Shown here: positions 34,401 to 49,400 of the stretch, in pieces | How positions within the stretch are numbered: position 1 is the first letter of the stretch | Layout: every line of letters begins with the position of its first letter | From: Aplectana chamaeleonis | Lineage: Eukaryota; Nematoda; Chromadorea; Rhabditida; Cosmocercidae | DNA: 64,000 bases | Direction of reading: 5' to 3' | Assembly (NCBI GenBank): GCA_029168955.1 | Contig: JAPDOI010000173.1 | Coordinates: forward strand, 1,143,501 to 1,207,500 | Notes under the pieces: generated by a model | What the model was told of the DNA's origin: nothing | What the model saw: only the letters and a program-made list of their open reading frames with translations | Database searches by the model: none | Program-made: the position numbers and the translations under genes

Positions 34401-37400
34401 TACATCACACTTCACGCCGAACCCTGCCTGCAGCAGTGACGTCGCGGAGCAATGACACCACAACGGATGATTCCAGGCTCAATTGAAGTAAATGGCGGTC
34501 TCAGGCTGCCGATCGCTGGCAACAGATGATCAAGGAATTGAATCACACGAAAACGCGCTAAACATGCGCGTAACGCTCCAGAGCCTAGTGGTGGTCACCG
34601 TCGAGTCTCCATTTCTGAAAGTACTATTGTACACAATTATAGAAGCATCTCTGGGTCACGACGGATAAGGTAAGTATGTAAGGTAGCTTGGATCTTGGAT
34701 AAGTTATTTTCATGCGATTATTAATTATTGAACCAATTCAAGTGGGCTATGCATATCAAACACATATCAATGCCCAATAAGCGAACCATGTCTAACTACG
34801 CGTCTTTTGATTTTTCACTGTTAGAGGACAAGCTTACATACAGTAGCAGCTCCGGGGGATCTGTGGGGCTCCTCATAGCTATTGATAGGTTTATAACGAG
34901 CATCAGTGTTAAACGACAGTGACTACATGCACAAAAAGACTTCGTGAGCGAATTGTCATCGTGCGCCAAGGGTTTTTGCCTTTTCTAGCCTAGCGAATGG
35001 GAAAGGAGCGGCAATGTGCGGCATGCCGTGAGGCGATCGCAACACCACCGACCAGTGGGGTTTCGATCGCGAGCCACGATATACCACCACGACTCTATCC
35101 CTTTGCTAGACTGGAATATCCAAAAGGCCTTTATGAACAATCGAGGCAGTATTGTTCCCCACCTCCACATAAACACATTGTAGACAAACAGACCACGGCG
35201 AAACACATTGTGAAATAGAAAAATTCTGCATCGCCTGCATTTCATGGGTGGCGGCGCAATTCACGCACACCAAGGCCAGCGTATGCAGGAAAATGAAAGA
35301 TTCAAACCGGGCGCCTCGAAGTATCATACCAGTATTTGAAGTTACGCATTGTCCATCTACAATTTGACGACCAGGTGGACAAATGCAAGCTCCATTCACG
35401 CACACTGCATCTCGCGTGCAGCGCTCACCATTCTGGCACGAAGACAATGGAGGAGCGCTTGCTGAAGTTCAACTTGTATGCGCTGTATACGATACATTAT
35501 TACTAACCTACTTACCATAATCACAAAGGCCGCCACTAGGCAACATTCCTCGGGGACATGTACATTGGCCATTAAGACAACTGGATCCTCCAGTACATTG
35601 TGCATTTACTCGACATTGCTGGCCAGGTGCACCCTGTTTCATACATATGCCATCCACTTCAATCTGATTGCTTTGACAGCCTGGAAGTTTGGGAAATATT
35701 AGCGCTTATTTCTTGCTAATCCAGATGCCATGAAAAGCAAATTGGGTGTATATAAAGATAGAAGATTCAGCAGCACGGTAGTATCTCATCGAGGTTCAAT
35801 TAGGTGACCAGCACTGCGTTCAACGCCGATGTGTAAATGTGCACAGTGATCGTGCGTGCAGTCCTTTCGGCCTCCACACTGTAGCACTATTTTGTCGCAT
35901 CTTCAATCACTACAGGAGAAAATATTGTCTGTTAGTGCATGCACAGGTAACCCGAAACGTAACAAATCGAAACTTCCTCGCTATTCCAGTAGCTCCTTTT
36001 CTCGTCCTCCACCCGTTCCCACACCTCGACTGACATTTTCGAATTTCGCAGCTCAACCTACTATCGAGTATCGTGGGCAAGCTATGTAGATACTTACTAG
36101 TCGAGGGACACCCTAGCGAAATTATCGAGCCCATGGTAAAACAACGTTCAGTCCACGGCAACGGAAAGAGGCGGTTCATTTGCGTATTTTCACTAAGAAT
36201 ACATTAGCGTCTGACTCGATCGAAGAATCGACAATGAACTACTGACAATTTTTTTCTAGGTTATGACTTTTTCTGTTTCTCTCTCATTTTTTCAATTTAT
36301 TCCTGCGTGCAACTATAGTAATTAATCGAAACATATGGGTATTGTGTATTTGGAGAGAAAACACGGCGCTTTCTAAAGTTTCCAGTACTTTTTTCTACGA
36401 AATCGCGACAAAAATCAGACGCTTGGGTCGATTATGGCGTGGTGTCCGCAGAGGCACAGAGCACCCTAGCCGATGACGAATCTTTATTTTTTTCACTCAG
36501 TTTCAAAGGAAAAAATACCAGAAACGTTAAAAAGCGGTAAGTTCCCCCCCCCCCTCCCGCACATACAGTATCAATACATTTAAATTATTTGCTACAGATA
36601 AACCCATAAATAAGACGAAAAAACGAGAGAAACAAAAAAACACAACCCAGAAAAAAAGATCAGCTGTTGATTATCGATTCTTAGAACTCCGCAGCCCGCC
36701 TTTGTCGGTTGCCGTGGACTGTACAGCCCACGAAAAATCGATCGTTCGATGTATTGTCCCGCAGTGTAGGTCTCCAAGGCCCCCGTCAGAGTAGGCCGAT
36801 AGCCGGACTGCGCCGTCCTCTCCCGCCCAGTGTGATCCTACGCCGTCCTTTCCCTTCCTTAGGGGCTGAGCAGAGTGCCACCGCGGCGCGGCGCGGCCTG
36901 ATGATTGAGAGCCGTATTGATAGATCGCGGCGATCTATCAATACGGCTCTCCATCATCAGACCGCGCCGCGCCGCGGTGGCACTCTGCTCAGCCCCTTAG
37001 TCGTCGGCTGTATGCATATCAATCAGGCTGGCACACTCGAGCGCACTGCGGACGGCGCACGACGGAGTCAAGGAATCGCCGCATTCAAAGCGTGTCCAAT
37101 ATGCATTCAATTCGATTGACCACCTCCATCGGAAGGCTCTATCTTAGTGCACGTGCTTCAAACAGCAACACGTGCTGCAAAATTTCATCACACAAGCACG
37201 TGCTGCAAAATTTAATCGAAGGAGCACGCGCTGCAGTGACTTCAGCGCAATCGTAGAAGCACACCGACACGCAACGCGGCCGATTCACCGACACGCGACG
37301 CGACCTGCTCCCGAAGCACCATCTATAGCCGCAAGCGGTTTGGCGGGTTCTACGGCGGCTGGGCGGGCCAACTAACGCAAACTTGGGTGATTTAACCGGC

Positions 37401-40400
37401 GACGCTGGCGACATCTGAGTCGCGTCTCGAGAGTGCGTTGCATGTTTTCCATTTTCGGAAAATCGTTTTTTCATGTGTATCACGCAAGCATCGAACGTTT
37501 TATTTGTTGAGGCACGTGCTGTATTTTGAACACAATAGGAGCACGTGATCCCCTAGCAGCACGTATTATGACAGTGCTCGAAACCGCCTTGTCAACGAAC
37601 TGAATGCGTATTCGACACTCATTGAATGCGGTAATTGTCTGAGAATGTATTGTACGCGTATCGATCGGGACGCACACGGACGGAACACATTGCAGCGGGC
37701 GGGTGCACTCCGGATACATCGGGGGATTTTTCGACCTGAGTGCGCAATGGATTGCATACTTATCGGATGGCGCGGCATGCGAGCTGGATGCGGTCGGAGG
37801 CGATTTCGCACGGTCTCCTACCAAAAATCCCTGACAGTCCGTGTCTTTCCGTTCTTAGGATTTGCATCAGATACACCGAATCGACGGGAAATTTTTTAAC
37901 AACTGAAAATGCTTGATGGGACACTTTGCTATTCCTTGGACAGGAGATTATGTACTTTCTATTTTCTTGCTATCAAACCTACTCTCCACAAGATTTGAGA
38001 ACACTCCTGCAGTTTAATAAGTGAAACCCGTCTCGTTATAGCTCTGAATCACCTCAATGCTTCACCCAAAAATATGTTTCCTCTGTTTCGCAGGGAAATT
38101 TGTTCCGTGTATCGCGTGCGTCCGGGCGCGTATGCTGCGTCTCCTTCCCCCCCCCCCTCCCTCCCAACTTTCTCGCTGCTTCTCTCTTCGCTCCGCACAA
38201 AGGCGCGTAGAGCACAGTAAATTTGTCATCGCAATAGAGGATAGCCACGAAGGTGTATGAGATGAAGATAGATGAAGCATAATTCGTAATGGTTAAACTA
38301 TTTTGACGACAATACATATTTAGGTTCAGGAACGGGATTGAGGGCGGCGGCGCGTTGATGTGGCAGGACGTCGAGCGGTTGGTGTTGATGGAGGCGGTTG
38401 CTGAGGAGTATGCAGTAGACTGTAATGCTTCCCTTCTATAGCAGGCGGTATTTATGCGGTCTCAATGGCGCGCGATCGTCTTCCGGTGGAGGGTTGGGTC
38501 TGCAGAGTTGCACCGACCGGCGATTGGTCGCCGAGCGTCGGCGCTGACGCGGCGTCGAAAATATTCCCGATTATTATCGTCGCCGCTCGTTCGCATTGAC
38601 GCAGGGTCATCTTACAAGGGAACCACAATAAGTCATAGTGACCATTCCAAATAAAATGTACTTTTTTAGAACCATTTTTGGACGGAAAGTTCGAATATGC
38701 CTATCGCAGCTGCCTAGACCCACTCTGAAAAAAGTTATGAGCATTTTTTAAAGCCTCGCGGCAAGGTAAGGGTACCCCCCATGGAATTTTTAGGGTGTTT
38801 TTAAATTTTTCTCCGGATTTTGCCAAAAACATGTACGTAGGGGTAATCTGGGGTGCTGAACACGAATCTGGGGTTCGCTTCTTAAAATTTTAAGGTTTAC
38901 TGTAGGTTACGGTAGGTAACATGCCATTTAGAGGGCAAAACCTACGTCAATATTCCGATAATCGACAAATGGACATCGAATTCGTATTCAGCACCCCAAA
39001 TAACCCCCACATAGAAACTTTGAGACAAATCTGAGACTTCGACCAAACTACCGTATACTAACCGTAATCTACCGTAAGCTGACAAAAAACGATAAACTGA
39101 CATCAGATTCGTGTTCAGCACTCCAGATAACCCCCACAGGAACTATTTGAGCTGCATCTGTGGTCACATTCCGGAAATCGTCAAAAGTTGATCTTGCCGT
39201 TAATTTTCTCTGCCAGTGGGAAGCTTTAAACAAATATAGTCGAAAACTTCGGAAAAACGACAAATGAACCTCAGATTCGTGATCAGCACCCCAACAAACC
39301 CCCCAGGATGTATTTTTAGTCATATCTGGAATATTTTTCTAAAACGGTCCGAGAGCCCTCTTCTCGGTAGAAATAAACGGCCAACCGAAAATCCGTACAA
39401 GTCCAAAACGCTGTTGGCCGGCGCAAAGTTTGGAAAATGTTCTTTCACCCAAACTTCGCTTAGTGGGGTAGTTTTGGGCGCTGAACACGATTATCAGGTC
39501 CGTTTCCGGAATTGCGTAAAAATAATGCGCTTTTTGGAGGGTACAATAGGTACGAAAATCACAGAAAAAACGCTCATGACTTTTTTCAGAGTGGGTCTAG
39601 GCAGCTGCGATGGGCATTTTCGGACTTTTCGTCCAAAAATTGTTCTAGGAAAGTACATTTCATTTGGAATCGTCACTATGACTTATTATGGTTTCCTTGT
39701 TAGTGCAACAACACTCTGCGGTGCCCCTCGTCGCCCTTCACGGCCCATTGGTCGCCCCCGCTGCCGGATGTAATCGATATTGCAACACCCAGCGCTGTTT
39801 CGCCTGAACCTTAACTCTGCAGACCACTTATGTTGACACCCTCGGCCGATCATCACGTATGATCTGCCGTACGGTTAACGATTTGGCGGTCAGCTTTATC
39901 GCTTAAGGGCAGTGTCCACGATAAAAACCATGTCTGATTTTTCGGAGGAGATCGGCAGCTGCCAGGCCTAGCTCAACCCTAACGTTGAAAAAACTAAGAA
40001 AAATGAACTCGGAACGGTCCCCTACGGCCCCAAAGTTGGAAACCTGTCAGCTCGCCACGCCTCCAGACGCACTTTCCACGCCCACCGACGTGAAGAAATG
40101 AATGCTCGAGATCGTGAGATGAGCGATGATTTATAATCATGGCCCCGTTCTTTCCTTCATTCTCAACTTCTCTCTTTACTCAGGTCAGCCCGCTTACATC
40201 AGCTGCAAAAGGCAGAAGTTGGAAGCCTCGGACAACTCGTCCATCATGCTTCTTTAGCTCAGTTTTTGAGGGACCATGACTCCGTTCCTAGAAAGTCTTG
40301 TACGATTCCAAAAACATCATTGGGATCAGCATAGGACCGTCTTCAAGATAGACGGAAAAGCAGAAAAAACTATTCTTATCGTGAACACTGCCTTTAAAGG

Positions 40401-43400
40401 CACAGGACACCCAGAAAATTTATTTTCAGATTTTATGCTCATCTTGGAAAGAGTCACACGCTGATCACAGTGGTCTCTCTGAAATCGTCTAAGACCCCTT
40501 TTGAGCAGAGTTATGGCTCTTCAAAGATGCCTAGATTTTGAGGGTGAAAAATTGGTGGACGAGTTGTCTCAGGCCTGTATTTCTCTTCATTCGCAAACGT
40601 TGCGTGAGAGAAAGTCAGAATAAGGAGACAGTCTGGTAATGAACTGAAGAACGACGATTTGTTGGAATTCATCCATCCATCGAGCCGCTATCGAGTTCGA
40701 AAATCTGTTAGGGGGTCGGGCCTGTGGTGGTGAGCGAAGGGGGTCGGGCCTGTGGTAGTCGCTTATATCTCGCTTATTTGAAGGAAATGAGATCTGGCAT
40801 TTGGCAAGTGTTATACAGAAGTGGTCTTCTACACAATTACATGAAAATCCCAAAATTTATATCTGAGGGTGTACTGTGCCTTTAAAGTATGCCGCGTTAC
40901 GATAACTTTTTTGCTATTAAACAGATATATCATCGATTTGGCGAAATCATCTGTAAATTATACTAAACATTAATCCAATCAGCAAAATTTGGCAAGGAGT
41001 AAACCGAAACGCTTCACCTTATCGGAATATCCATGGAACTTTGCTACCGCTAGCTTAGCTATTCTGGGTCTTTATAGGAAGTTTTCCCCCTTTCGTCCTT
41101 TCCCTCCTTTTCTTTGGAGCTTTCGTGCAATAAATTTCGAAATAATTAATAAGAGAAAAAGCTTCCTTGCAAGTATCTCCCCCCGGCTTTTTTTTCACCT
41201 CTTGCTCATCCATAGTGTTGCCCCTTGTCTTCTGTTTTCAACTAATTGAACTGCATAGTATATATTCTGAGGCTGTTTCCCGGTGATAAATTGTTTTCCT
41301 CGGATCTTTTTTTTTTCAAAAGCGTTTACTTCAGCTCCTTACCCTGCGTTTAGAACGGAGACCCTCTTCTTTACACTGTTCACCTGTAGTTGTGTACGCT
41401 TCCTTTCCCATAGTTTTGTACTGATTACTTATTTTTCGCATTTCTATTGGCATTAGTCTTGTATTTTTCAGTGCATTCGTATGTGATACGTTTGAATAGT
41501 AAAAAAGTAAATAATTATTAGACCTGAAATCGGCACAGAATCTGATCAGACCGATAAATTTTTAAGATTGAAACTAGATGAATTACCATAGACAACCACA
41601 TTTTACAATTACAAGCCAATTTTTCTTATGCGTTGTCCGGTTCCAATAAGGCCGGATTATCGATAATGAACAGGATAGACGAAACATCCCGGGTCTTGCC
41701 ATCCCAAACACCGGTAAAACATAACGATTAATGCTCTAATCATTGCTGGAATTCGTCGCCCTTCAAGAACAAACCTGGAGTACAGACACCTTTGTTGTTG
41801 ACTATGTACCCAGCTGGACACGACTGTGAACATTTTGAGCCAGTGAACATCTGAAACTTGATATTTTACCTTCCCACCTAAATTGAATGGCTGATGAATA
41901 AACTGATACCATTCCGTTCGGACATCGACACACATTTCGCTCACAAATCATTCCATGTTGTACTGCATGACACTGAGACGTGTATAGGCATTCGTCACCC
42001 GCTTGAACAGCTAAATAGACAACAAAGGTTAGGGATCACACATGACTTGTTGATCAAGTCAAAATTATGGGAAGCTGCCGGCAGAAAAACTACACAAATC
42101 GTTTTGTTGTTCATCTCAAGCGAAGAACAAGGGGTAGCAGACCGTAGTTTTGTATTTTGCATCAGCTAAGCTTGCCTCCTTCGCTAGAGGGAAAATTCCC
42201 TTCATATAGAGTTGCAAGCGATGTTGAGAGGTTTCTTAAAGGCACTGTTTACGATAAACTTCGTCCTTCAATGTTGGTAGCCCTCAAAACAGAACAGTGT
42301 TGAAAAAACGGATACGAAAGCCTTCCTAGAGACAAAAACGGTTTTGAAGATGACCCCAGTAGGCAAGGCCGGCCTTCTTAGGTGTACTTGTTGTCGTCAA
42401 CACCGACGCGTCTCTATCTCTGCAAAGCTTTGACCTGCGATCATCGGCGGTGGTTTTCACTTTAAGGAGACATTAGATTCAAGAATGAATTGTAGAAGAC
42501 ATCCAGAAATCTTCGTCTCATAAAAACCTTTCCAAATCGTTGCCTAATTCAATAAAAATCAGTGCTGATGATCGCAGGTCAAAGCGTGGCAGTGATGGAG
42601 CCTTGAAGGTGTTGATGCCAACAACAAGACCCGAGGCCGGCCTTGCCCACTGGGATAATCTTCGAAACCGTTATTTTTTGCCTCTGGGAATGCGTTTGGA
42701 TCCGCTTTTTTTTCCAACACAGTTCTCCTTCTGGGAGGTAACACGAATTTTTCATTGAAGGCTCAAGGACGAAGTTTATCGTCAACAGTGTCTTCAAGGG
42801 CAATGTACACGATAGATCTCATTTCCGAGAATTCAGTGTGAAACACTATGTTGGTGGATGCTAGGGGGGATAGGGTCGAGGAAAGCAGCGAAAACGGGGC
42901 AGAAATCAGCCCGCCCCGCACCCCTTTCTGACGATCTTGTGGCGCCGCTGACGTGTTTGGGGACAAATTGAGAAGCAACTCCGCCACGTCCAGCCTGTTC
43001 AATTCGCGCACGTAAGCCGCGCCCTGAACCTCTGCGTACGTTAGAAACCGTTATTTTAGCTTATTCAGAGCGCTTTCTTTCGATGTTTCCTCACTCTTAG
43101 TTTATTCACGACCTAACAACCCCATTTTTGAAACGAGCTCGAGAATGATATTCATCGTGAACACAGCCTTTAACAATTTGGGCGAAAAAATGCATGTTTC
43201 TGAACCTTTCCTAAGAAAAATCGGAGGAAAATAACACATAACATCGGCATGGATCGTGAAGAGTTGCGACCCGTTCATAGTGGAGTCCCACAAAGAGGAG
43301 TAGTTTCTCCCATTCCTTTCAACATCTACACGTATGAAATCACGAATTCGATCAGTCACTTCGGCAACGGGTTCAGTGCTTTTGCAGATGACATCAAGAT

Positions 43401-46400
43401 TTATCATGAGGTTATTTTCCCTAGGGGCTGTGAATCTTTACAGCAATCGGTTAATGCTACCGGCATGTGGTCTGATGATTGGGATTTGCCCGTTTAAAGG
43501 CAGCATACACGCTCGTAAACGTGGCTGGGATAACAACGTGAATCGAATCGTATGGCTTACAACATACTGCCTACGCGTTTTCAAAAACGACCCACAACGC
43601 CGATAGAGGAGTTGCAAGTTTGTCCCCGCCCGTATTTTCATGCCCCCTGTATTTGCCCTTTTCCTCCAATGCAGGGTTGCTAAGTCATCTTCGACGTCAG
43701 TGACGTGGGTGGTTCACTTGTTAGGCAATCCATCAACAGTGCCGACAGTGAAGATGACCCAGCAACCTTGCGTTGGAGGAAAAGAGCAAATACAGGGGGC
43801 GTGAAATTACGGGCGGGGCCCAAATTGCTACTCCTAAAACGGCATTGTGGGTGGTTTTTGACGCTTGAAAATGCATAGGCGTTGTATTTTGTGCCACACG
43901 ATTCTATTTCCGTAGTAATCTCAAGTACATTTACGAGCGTGTATGCTGCCTTTAAGGAAAAGACCGAAATTCTCCACCTCGGCGCCAATAATCATAACTT
44001 CAATTATGACAAGGAAGGGACTCCCACTGAGGCTACTGATCAGATAACTGATCTTGGTTCCGTCATCACCAGGAGTCTTAGCTTCGATGTGCATTGTGAG
44101 GTCACGTCGAGGAAGGCTACTGTTGCAGTGAATAAGATATTCAGAGCTTTGGCAACACGTACATAATCCATCTGTGCTTATAAGAGCCTACACCACCTAC
44201 GTGAGGCCAATTCTTGAATATGGCACGCCGGTGTTTAATCCCTACAACGTGAAAGACATCAACTATTTGGAAAGAGTCAAATCAACTTCACAAGGAAATT
44301 GTTCAGTAGGATGCATGGTTTCGTTTATGGACGCATACCCGATTTCGTGCAGAGAAATGAGCGATTTCATTTGAAACCGTTGTCCCTCAGAAGAAGAGAG
44401 AATGACTTACTTCTTCTCCACAAGATCCTGTTTGGCGTAGATTTCGCTCTTAAACCTGAGGACCTTGTGGCAACGAGAGAGTCAACCACTAGGGATGGCC
44501 CCGTCAAGCTCCAGCGCTTCACATCAAACCTTGACTGCAGGGGGTCACTTTTTCATCAACAGAACTATATCCATTTTTCAGAACCTTGGTAGAAATGATT
44601 CCATTCCTTACAACTACACGTCATTCAAAAATTACATTCGAGAAAAAAATGAGCTGGCTGATCGTACAAGTAGCCCTTCCTGACTGGCTGGATAGCTTGT
44701 GATTCCTCTCTTTAGGTTGATTAATGCAGCAATGCGCATTTTTTCTGTTCCGCTGTGTTGTTTTTCCTCGTTTCCATGCTTCAACTTCCTTTGGAGACGC
44801 TTCAACTTCCTTCTGGGAACTTTTTAGAACACTTTTTTTCGATTTTCGGGCACTTCACATTATTGCATAAATAGCGATTGGAACATTTTTGTGTTCCAAC
44901 CAATCTGTATGTTTCGACCGAAATTGACAAAAATATTCCGTCTCTATATGGTCCCGAACTGTTTAGGGTGGATGAATCCCCGATCTGGGCCTCCCAGAAC
45001 ACCAGGATGAACGACTGTTGCATCCTTGGTCGAAACGAGAAAAGCCACTCCGCAGTTCATAGTTTTCTGAGTAATGAGAATACCTGCGATCGGAATGCTC
45101 TCTTGAGGCGTGCGTAGAACCTCTATGGAAGATACTAACGGCAAACTCGATAGCGCAAATAGAACACAACGAGTAGCATTAAAAAGATCTGGGATAAATT
45201 TGACCTGCTTACGTCCAACTCGGACAGTCGGGGCTTAGTACGTCGGCACAATACCGTTAGTACGCCGGCACAAAGGGATCGGCAGCACCTGTGCTGTAGC
45301 TGCTGGTAACAGCAGGATATGCTGGCAACGACCAGGAGCTCCTGTTGCTTGTGCTGGCGTACTAACGCTTTGTTTATCGTGACACGCGTGCTATTGCCAG
45401 CCACTCTCTCCTAGTGTCTGCTGACACTCTTCCATTGATTTGCCTCATACGAATGAACATTACAGCATCCTCTTGTACGACGGCGGCGGGTATATAAGGC
45501 GGCCAGTCTCGCTGAGGGGGCAGTTGGCCGTTTGAGGCCAGTCCGACCAGATGACCTTGTTCGGAAGTTAATTTTTCGAACGCTGAGGGGATCATCCCCA
45601 TCACCCATCGCGAGGGAAGCCTCCTGGTTGCGGACCGCGGCGAGGATGTTCTCCCTGCTGCTGGCCGTGAAAAGAATTATATCCAACACCGGTAAGGAAG
45701 GTGGCAGTCCAAATTCTGTCGATAATGAGCGTTAGTACGCCAGCATACGTTGGCAGGATATGCTGCCGCAACCAGCAGCTCCTGCACACAACGAGCGTTA
45801 GTATGCCAAGTCTACCCTGGCCTACTAACGGTATTGTGCCGACGTACTAAGCCCCGAGTGTCTGAGAAGTTCACTGTCTGAAGGGCGTCAAAAGGCATCG
45901 ATAGCATTACTAGAGAAGTGATAAAAAAGTCTCAATACTTTGCAGGCGCTCGCAAAGCTGCTGTTCTTCAAGCTGTGCTGAGGAACATAATAGCCGATTT
46001 GTGTGATGAGAGACTCTAGGTTGGGGTCAGATTGAGAGCAGAAAAGTGCCGATTAAAAGTTGGTTTGTGATGTTTACGTGATTTTTTTTTTCAACAGGAA
46101 GTATGCCAAAATGGACGGATCTGGTATAAAAATCTTGTCGCCGTGACTTGAAGGAGCAAAATGAGAAAGAGGGCATTCGGTGGCGACATAAGGCTTTGGC
46201 TGGCATCCACTCGTCGCTGTTCAGGCCCAGACAAGTATAAAAAATGTGGCATTATCAACCTTTTTTCTCTGAGAGAGGACTGGGGCCCAGATCGCTAGGA
46301 TCCCAATAGGATACATCGTAGGTGTTGCCCGTCACCATGGCTCTGGCACCACAATATCGAAGTTTTGGTCTGGCTAGCATTTCGCACCAAGTTAAACATT

Positions 46401-49400
46401 ATGAGGAATTTCTGAAAGATCATCACAAGCAAGGCTGGCCCGAGCTACAGACAATGGTACTAAAATGATGAGCTAAGAACAGCGATCCTCCACATTCGGA
46501 GCGATTTAGACTACTCAGTGCACTTAGCCAAACGAACAGCTCGTCAAATCGACTTCCTGAAATGAAGTACATCTCTGTCCCGATTCGCAGCAGGCAGGAC
46601 CATGTAGGGACTAATGTTTTCGATGAGAAACAATGTAAAGTGTAACTAGAATTTCCGGTCGTTTAGATTTCGGATTTAATTATTATATAGAGCTGAATAT
46701 GGCAGGTATTTAATAGTGATAATAATAATAGATAATCAATATAGGTAATTAATAAATTATGGAATATTTCCATAGGCAATATTTACTAGAAATCACATTA
46801 ATATAGTTAAATGTATAGATAGATGTATATAGGAAATATTTTGAAAAAATATTGATATGGACAATTATATAGAGATATATGTATACCAGATAATTAATAG
46901 GAATGATCAAAATCCCAGAAAGGTGCGTTGTGTACTTAACATCGAGAACTATTACAAACAATGATGATTACAGTAACAAATCTGTGCGACGTAATAGAGA
47001 AGGCAAGACATCGTGAACTGCAGGTCAACAAATGATAAAAAGCATTGCTATTGGTGTAAGAATGCGAATACTTTCTTCAAATGCAAACCAAACATCCACA
47101 GGTTTCTAAAATACCTCAAAAATGTGTAAAAGGAAACAGCAGCGGGGAAGCTGTAGGTCAGAGTGGATGACAGCGAATAAAAGTGGAATATTATCGTCTT
47201 TGGGGGAGTAGTATACGCCAAGTTATTGGCCTGCACCTCGATCGACTCAGAATGGGATCAATATTGGGCCACTTGGATGAGCGCCATGAGTTCTCTGTAC
47301 GAGCCATGGTAGCGTCGTTAACGACGGAGGTGCGAGCGCAGATAATTAGGTGCGAGCAACGCTAATGACGGGCTCCCTAATTAAAATTGCACAAACCTCC
47401 TGTCTTCCCACGCTGGGTCATTCTCTCGAACCGAATAATGTACATTATCCCCCTATGAAAGCCCTATGAAATGTGTTCTTTCAAAAACACCGAAAATTCA
47501 ACAATACTCTGAGATGAGATGAGATTTTTGGTGCTTGCGTAACATTACGTATATTTCCTTCGTATGTATACTTGAAAGGGCAACGGCATACACGCTCGGA
47601 GTTGCGAGTATTGAGATTTGACAAAAAAAAACTCAAAATTTCATGGAAATATTGTGACTACGGCTTGTTTTTTAATTTGGTTGAAAACGGACAACGCGCT
47701 CGCAAAGGCACATTAGCTCGAATATGATTGGACTATCGATGTCACTACACTCGCTCTGTCAGGTGCTGAACTTTTACGCCGTTTGAAGCCTTGAAAGCGA
47801 GGTGGGGAACCCTGCCCCCTTTGCTTGTGAAACCCCGGTTTTTAATACAGCTTCATTGCTTCAAAACGGTGGCTTTGGCTTGTTTTTGGCGCTTCAAATG
47901 ACGTAGGGAATTTTAGTATTGGTCGTCTGAGTTAAATAACGTCGTTATCACAGCTACTTTCGCGAGCGTATATGCTGTCTTTGAGAGATTCCCGTTGTGA
48001 ACTGAATGCTAAATTCTCACTTGGCAAGCATTGTCCAGCAGCAGCAGAGTATGTCTTTCCAGGTTCGCATCGCTTTCCACATGATCCATCGACAGCTTCA
48101 GGAAACGCAGAAGGACACGTGCAGGTTTGAAGCACACAAGTTGCTCCGGGAAAAGCTTGCGAGCACTGCATATTGTGAGAACAGCCTTGGCTTCCAGGGG
48201 ATAGAACTGCAATAAGTCAAGCTGACAGCAGGAGAAACTATTAGCTAAAGATCATTAGGATGCTGACTTATACTCAAAACAGTTGGGCGCAGGCAGAATT
48301 GAACCTGCACCCCATGGCTATCCGGGCGAGCTTGTTTCCTTTTTTATGCTCCTTTCATAACTCAGCATCCATGTGATAAGTAGTGATCATTTGCCATATC
48401 CTCAAGAGCACAGCACATCCTCAGACATGAATTTTGCGATTTTCATGCAATTGTGTGCTAGTCCCTTGCGTGTAACACATGTCAAGTGCCAGATCTTAAA
48501 TCCTCTAAATAAAGAAGATAGAAGCGACCACCACGGGTCCGACCCCCTCAGTCACCAGCACGCCCCTTTGTTTATGATTGAATTATAATTTTTCTACTAC
48601 GACTCTCACTCCTTCGCCGGTCTGTCTCTTCATCCTGGTTCGCTCGCAAAATTAAGAGAATTACAAGACTGACTTACCCACCAATTTTTCGCCCTTAAAA
48701 TGTGAGAATCTTAAAATTTAAAAATGCTTTAGGACTAGTATTCCGTTTGTATTGGGCTTTTGTCGATTTTAGAGGAACGATTGTTCAGCGAGTGATTTTC
48801 TATTAGATAACCATGAAAATCGAAAAATAAATTCTTGGGTGTCTTGTGCCTGCGAATGCACAGTCTATGATCAGGGGCCGAGTCTGAGATTTCCACATAA
48901 TTGTGGAGTAGACCCATCCCACTCAACTCCTGCCAATAAGCTAGATATAGGAGGAAGCCACCCTGGGGCGCCCACGGCAGTGTTCACGATAAGAATCGTT
49001 TTTCTGCTTTTCGGCCTATTTTGAAGACGGTCCCATAGTGATTCCAATGATGTTTTTGGAATCGTACAAGACTTTCTAGGAACGGAGTTACGGTCCCTCA
49101 AAAGTTGAGCTAGGGAAGCATGGTGGACGAGTTGTCCGAGGCTTGTAACTTCCGTCTTTTGCAGCCGATGTATGCGGGCTGACCCGACTAAAGAGAGAAG
49201 TTGAGAATGAAAGGAAGAACGGGACTATCGATTGAAAACCATAGCTCATCTCACAATCTCGAGCATTCATTTGTTCACCTCGGTGGGCGTGGAAAGTGCA
49301 TATGGGGTGCGACGAGCTGACGGGTGTCTAACTTTGGGGCCGTAGGGGACCGTTCCAAGCTCATTTTTCTTAGTTTTTTCAACGTGAGGGTTGCCCTAGG

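Noticed and set aside
44944..45169. Minus-strand ORF with signal-like start between exons 3 and 4
   Set aside because: No EB cysteine pattern, and the frame does not fit the phase-1 junction between exons 3 and 4 convincingly.
48280..48335. tRNA-like T-arm on the minus strand
   Set aside because: The B-box-like GGTTCAATTCT is present, but the five T-stem pairs do not form and no acceptor or anticodon stem can be drawn.
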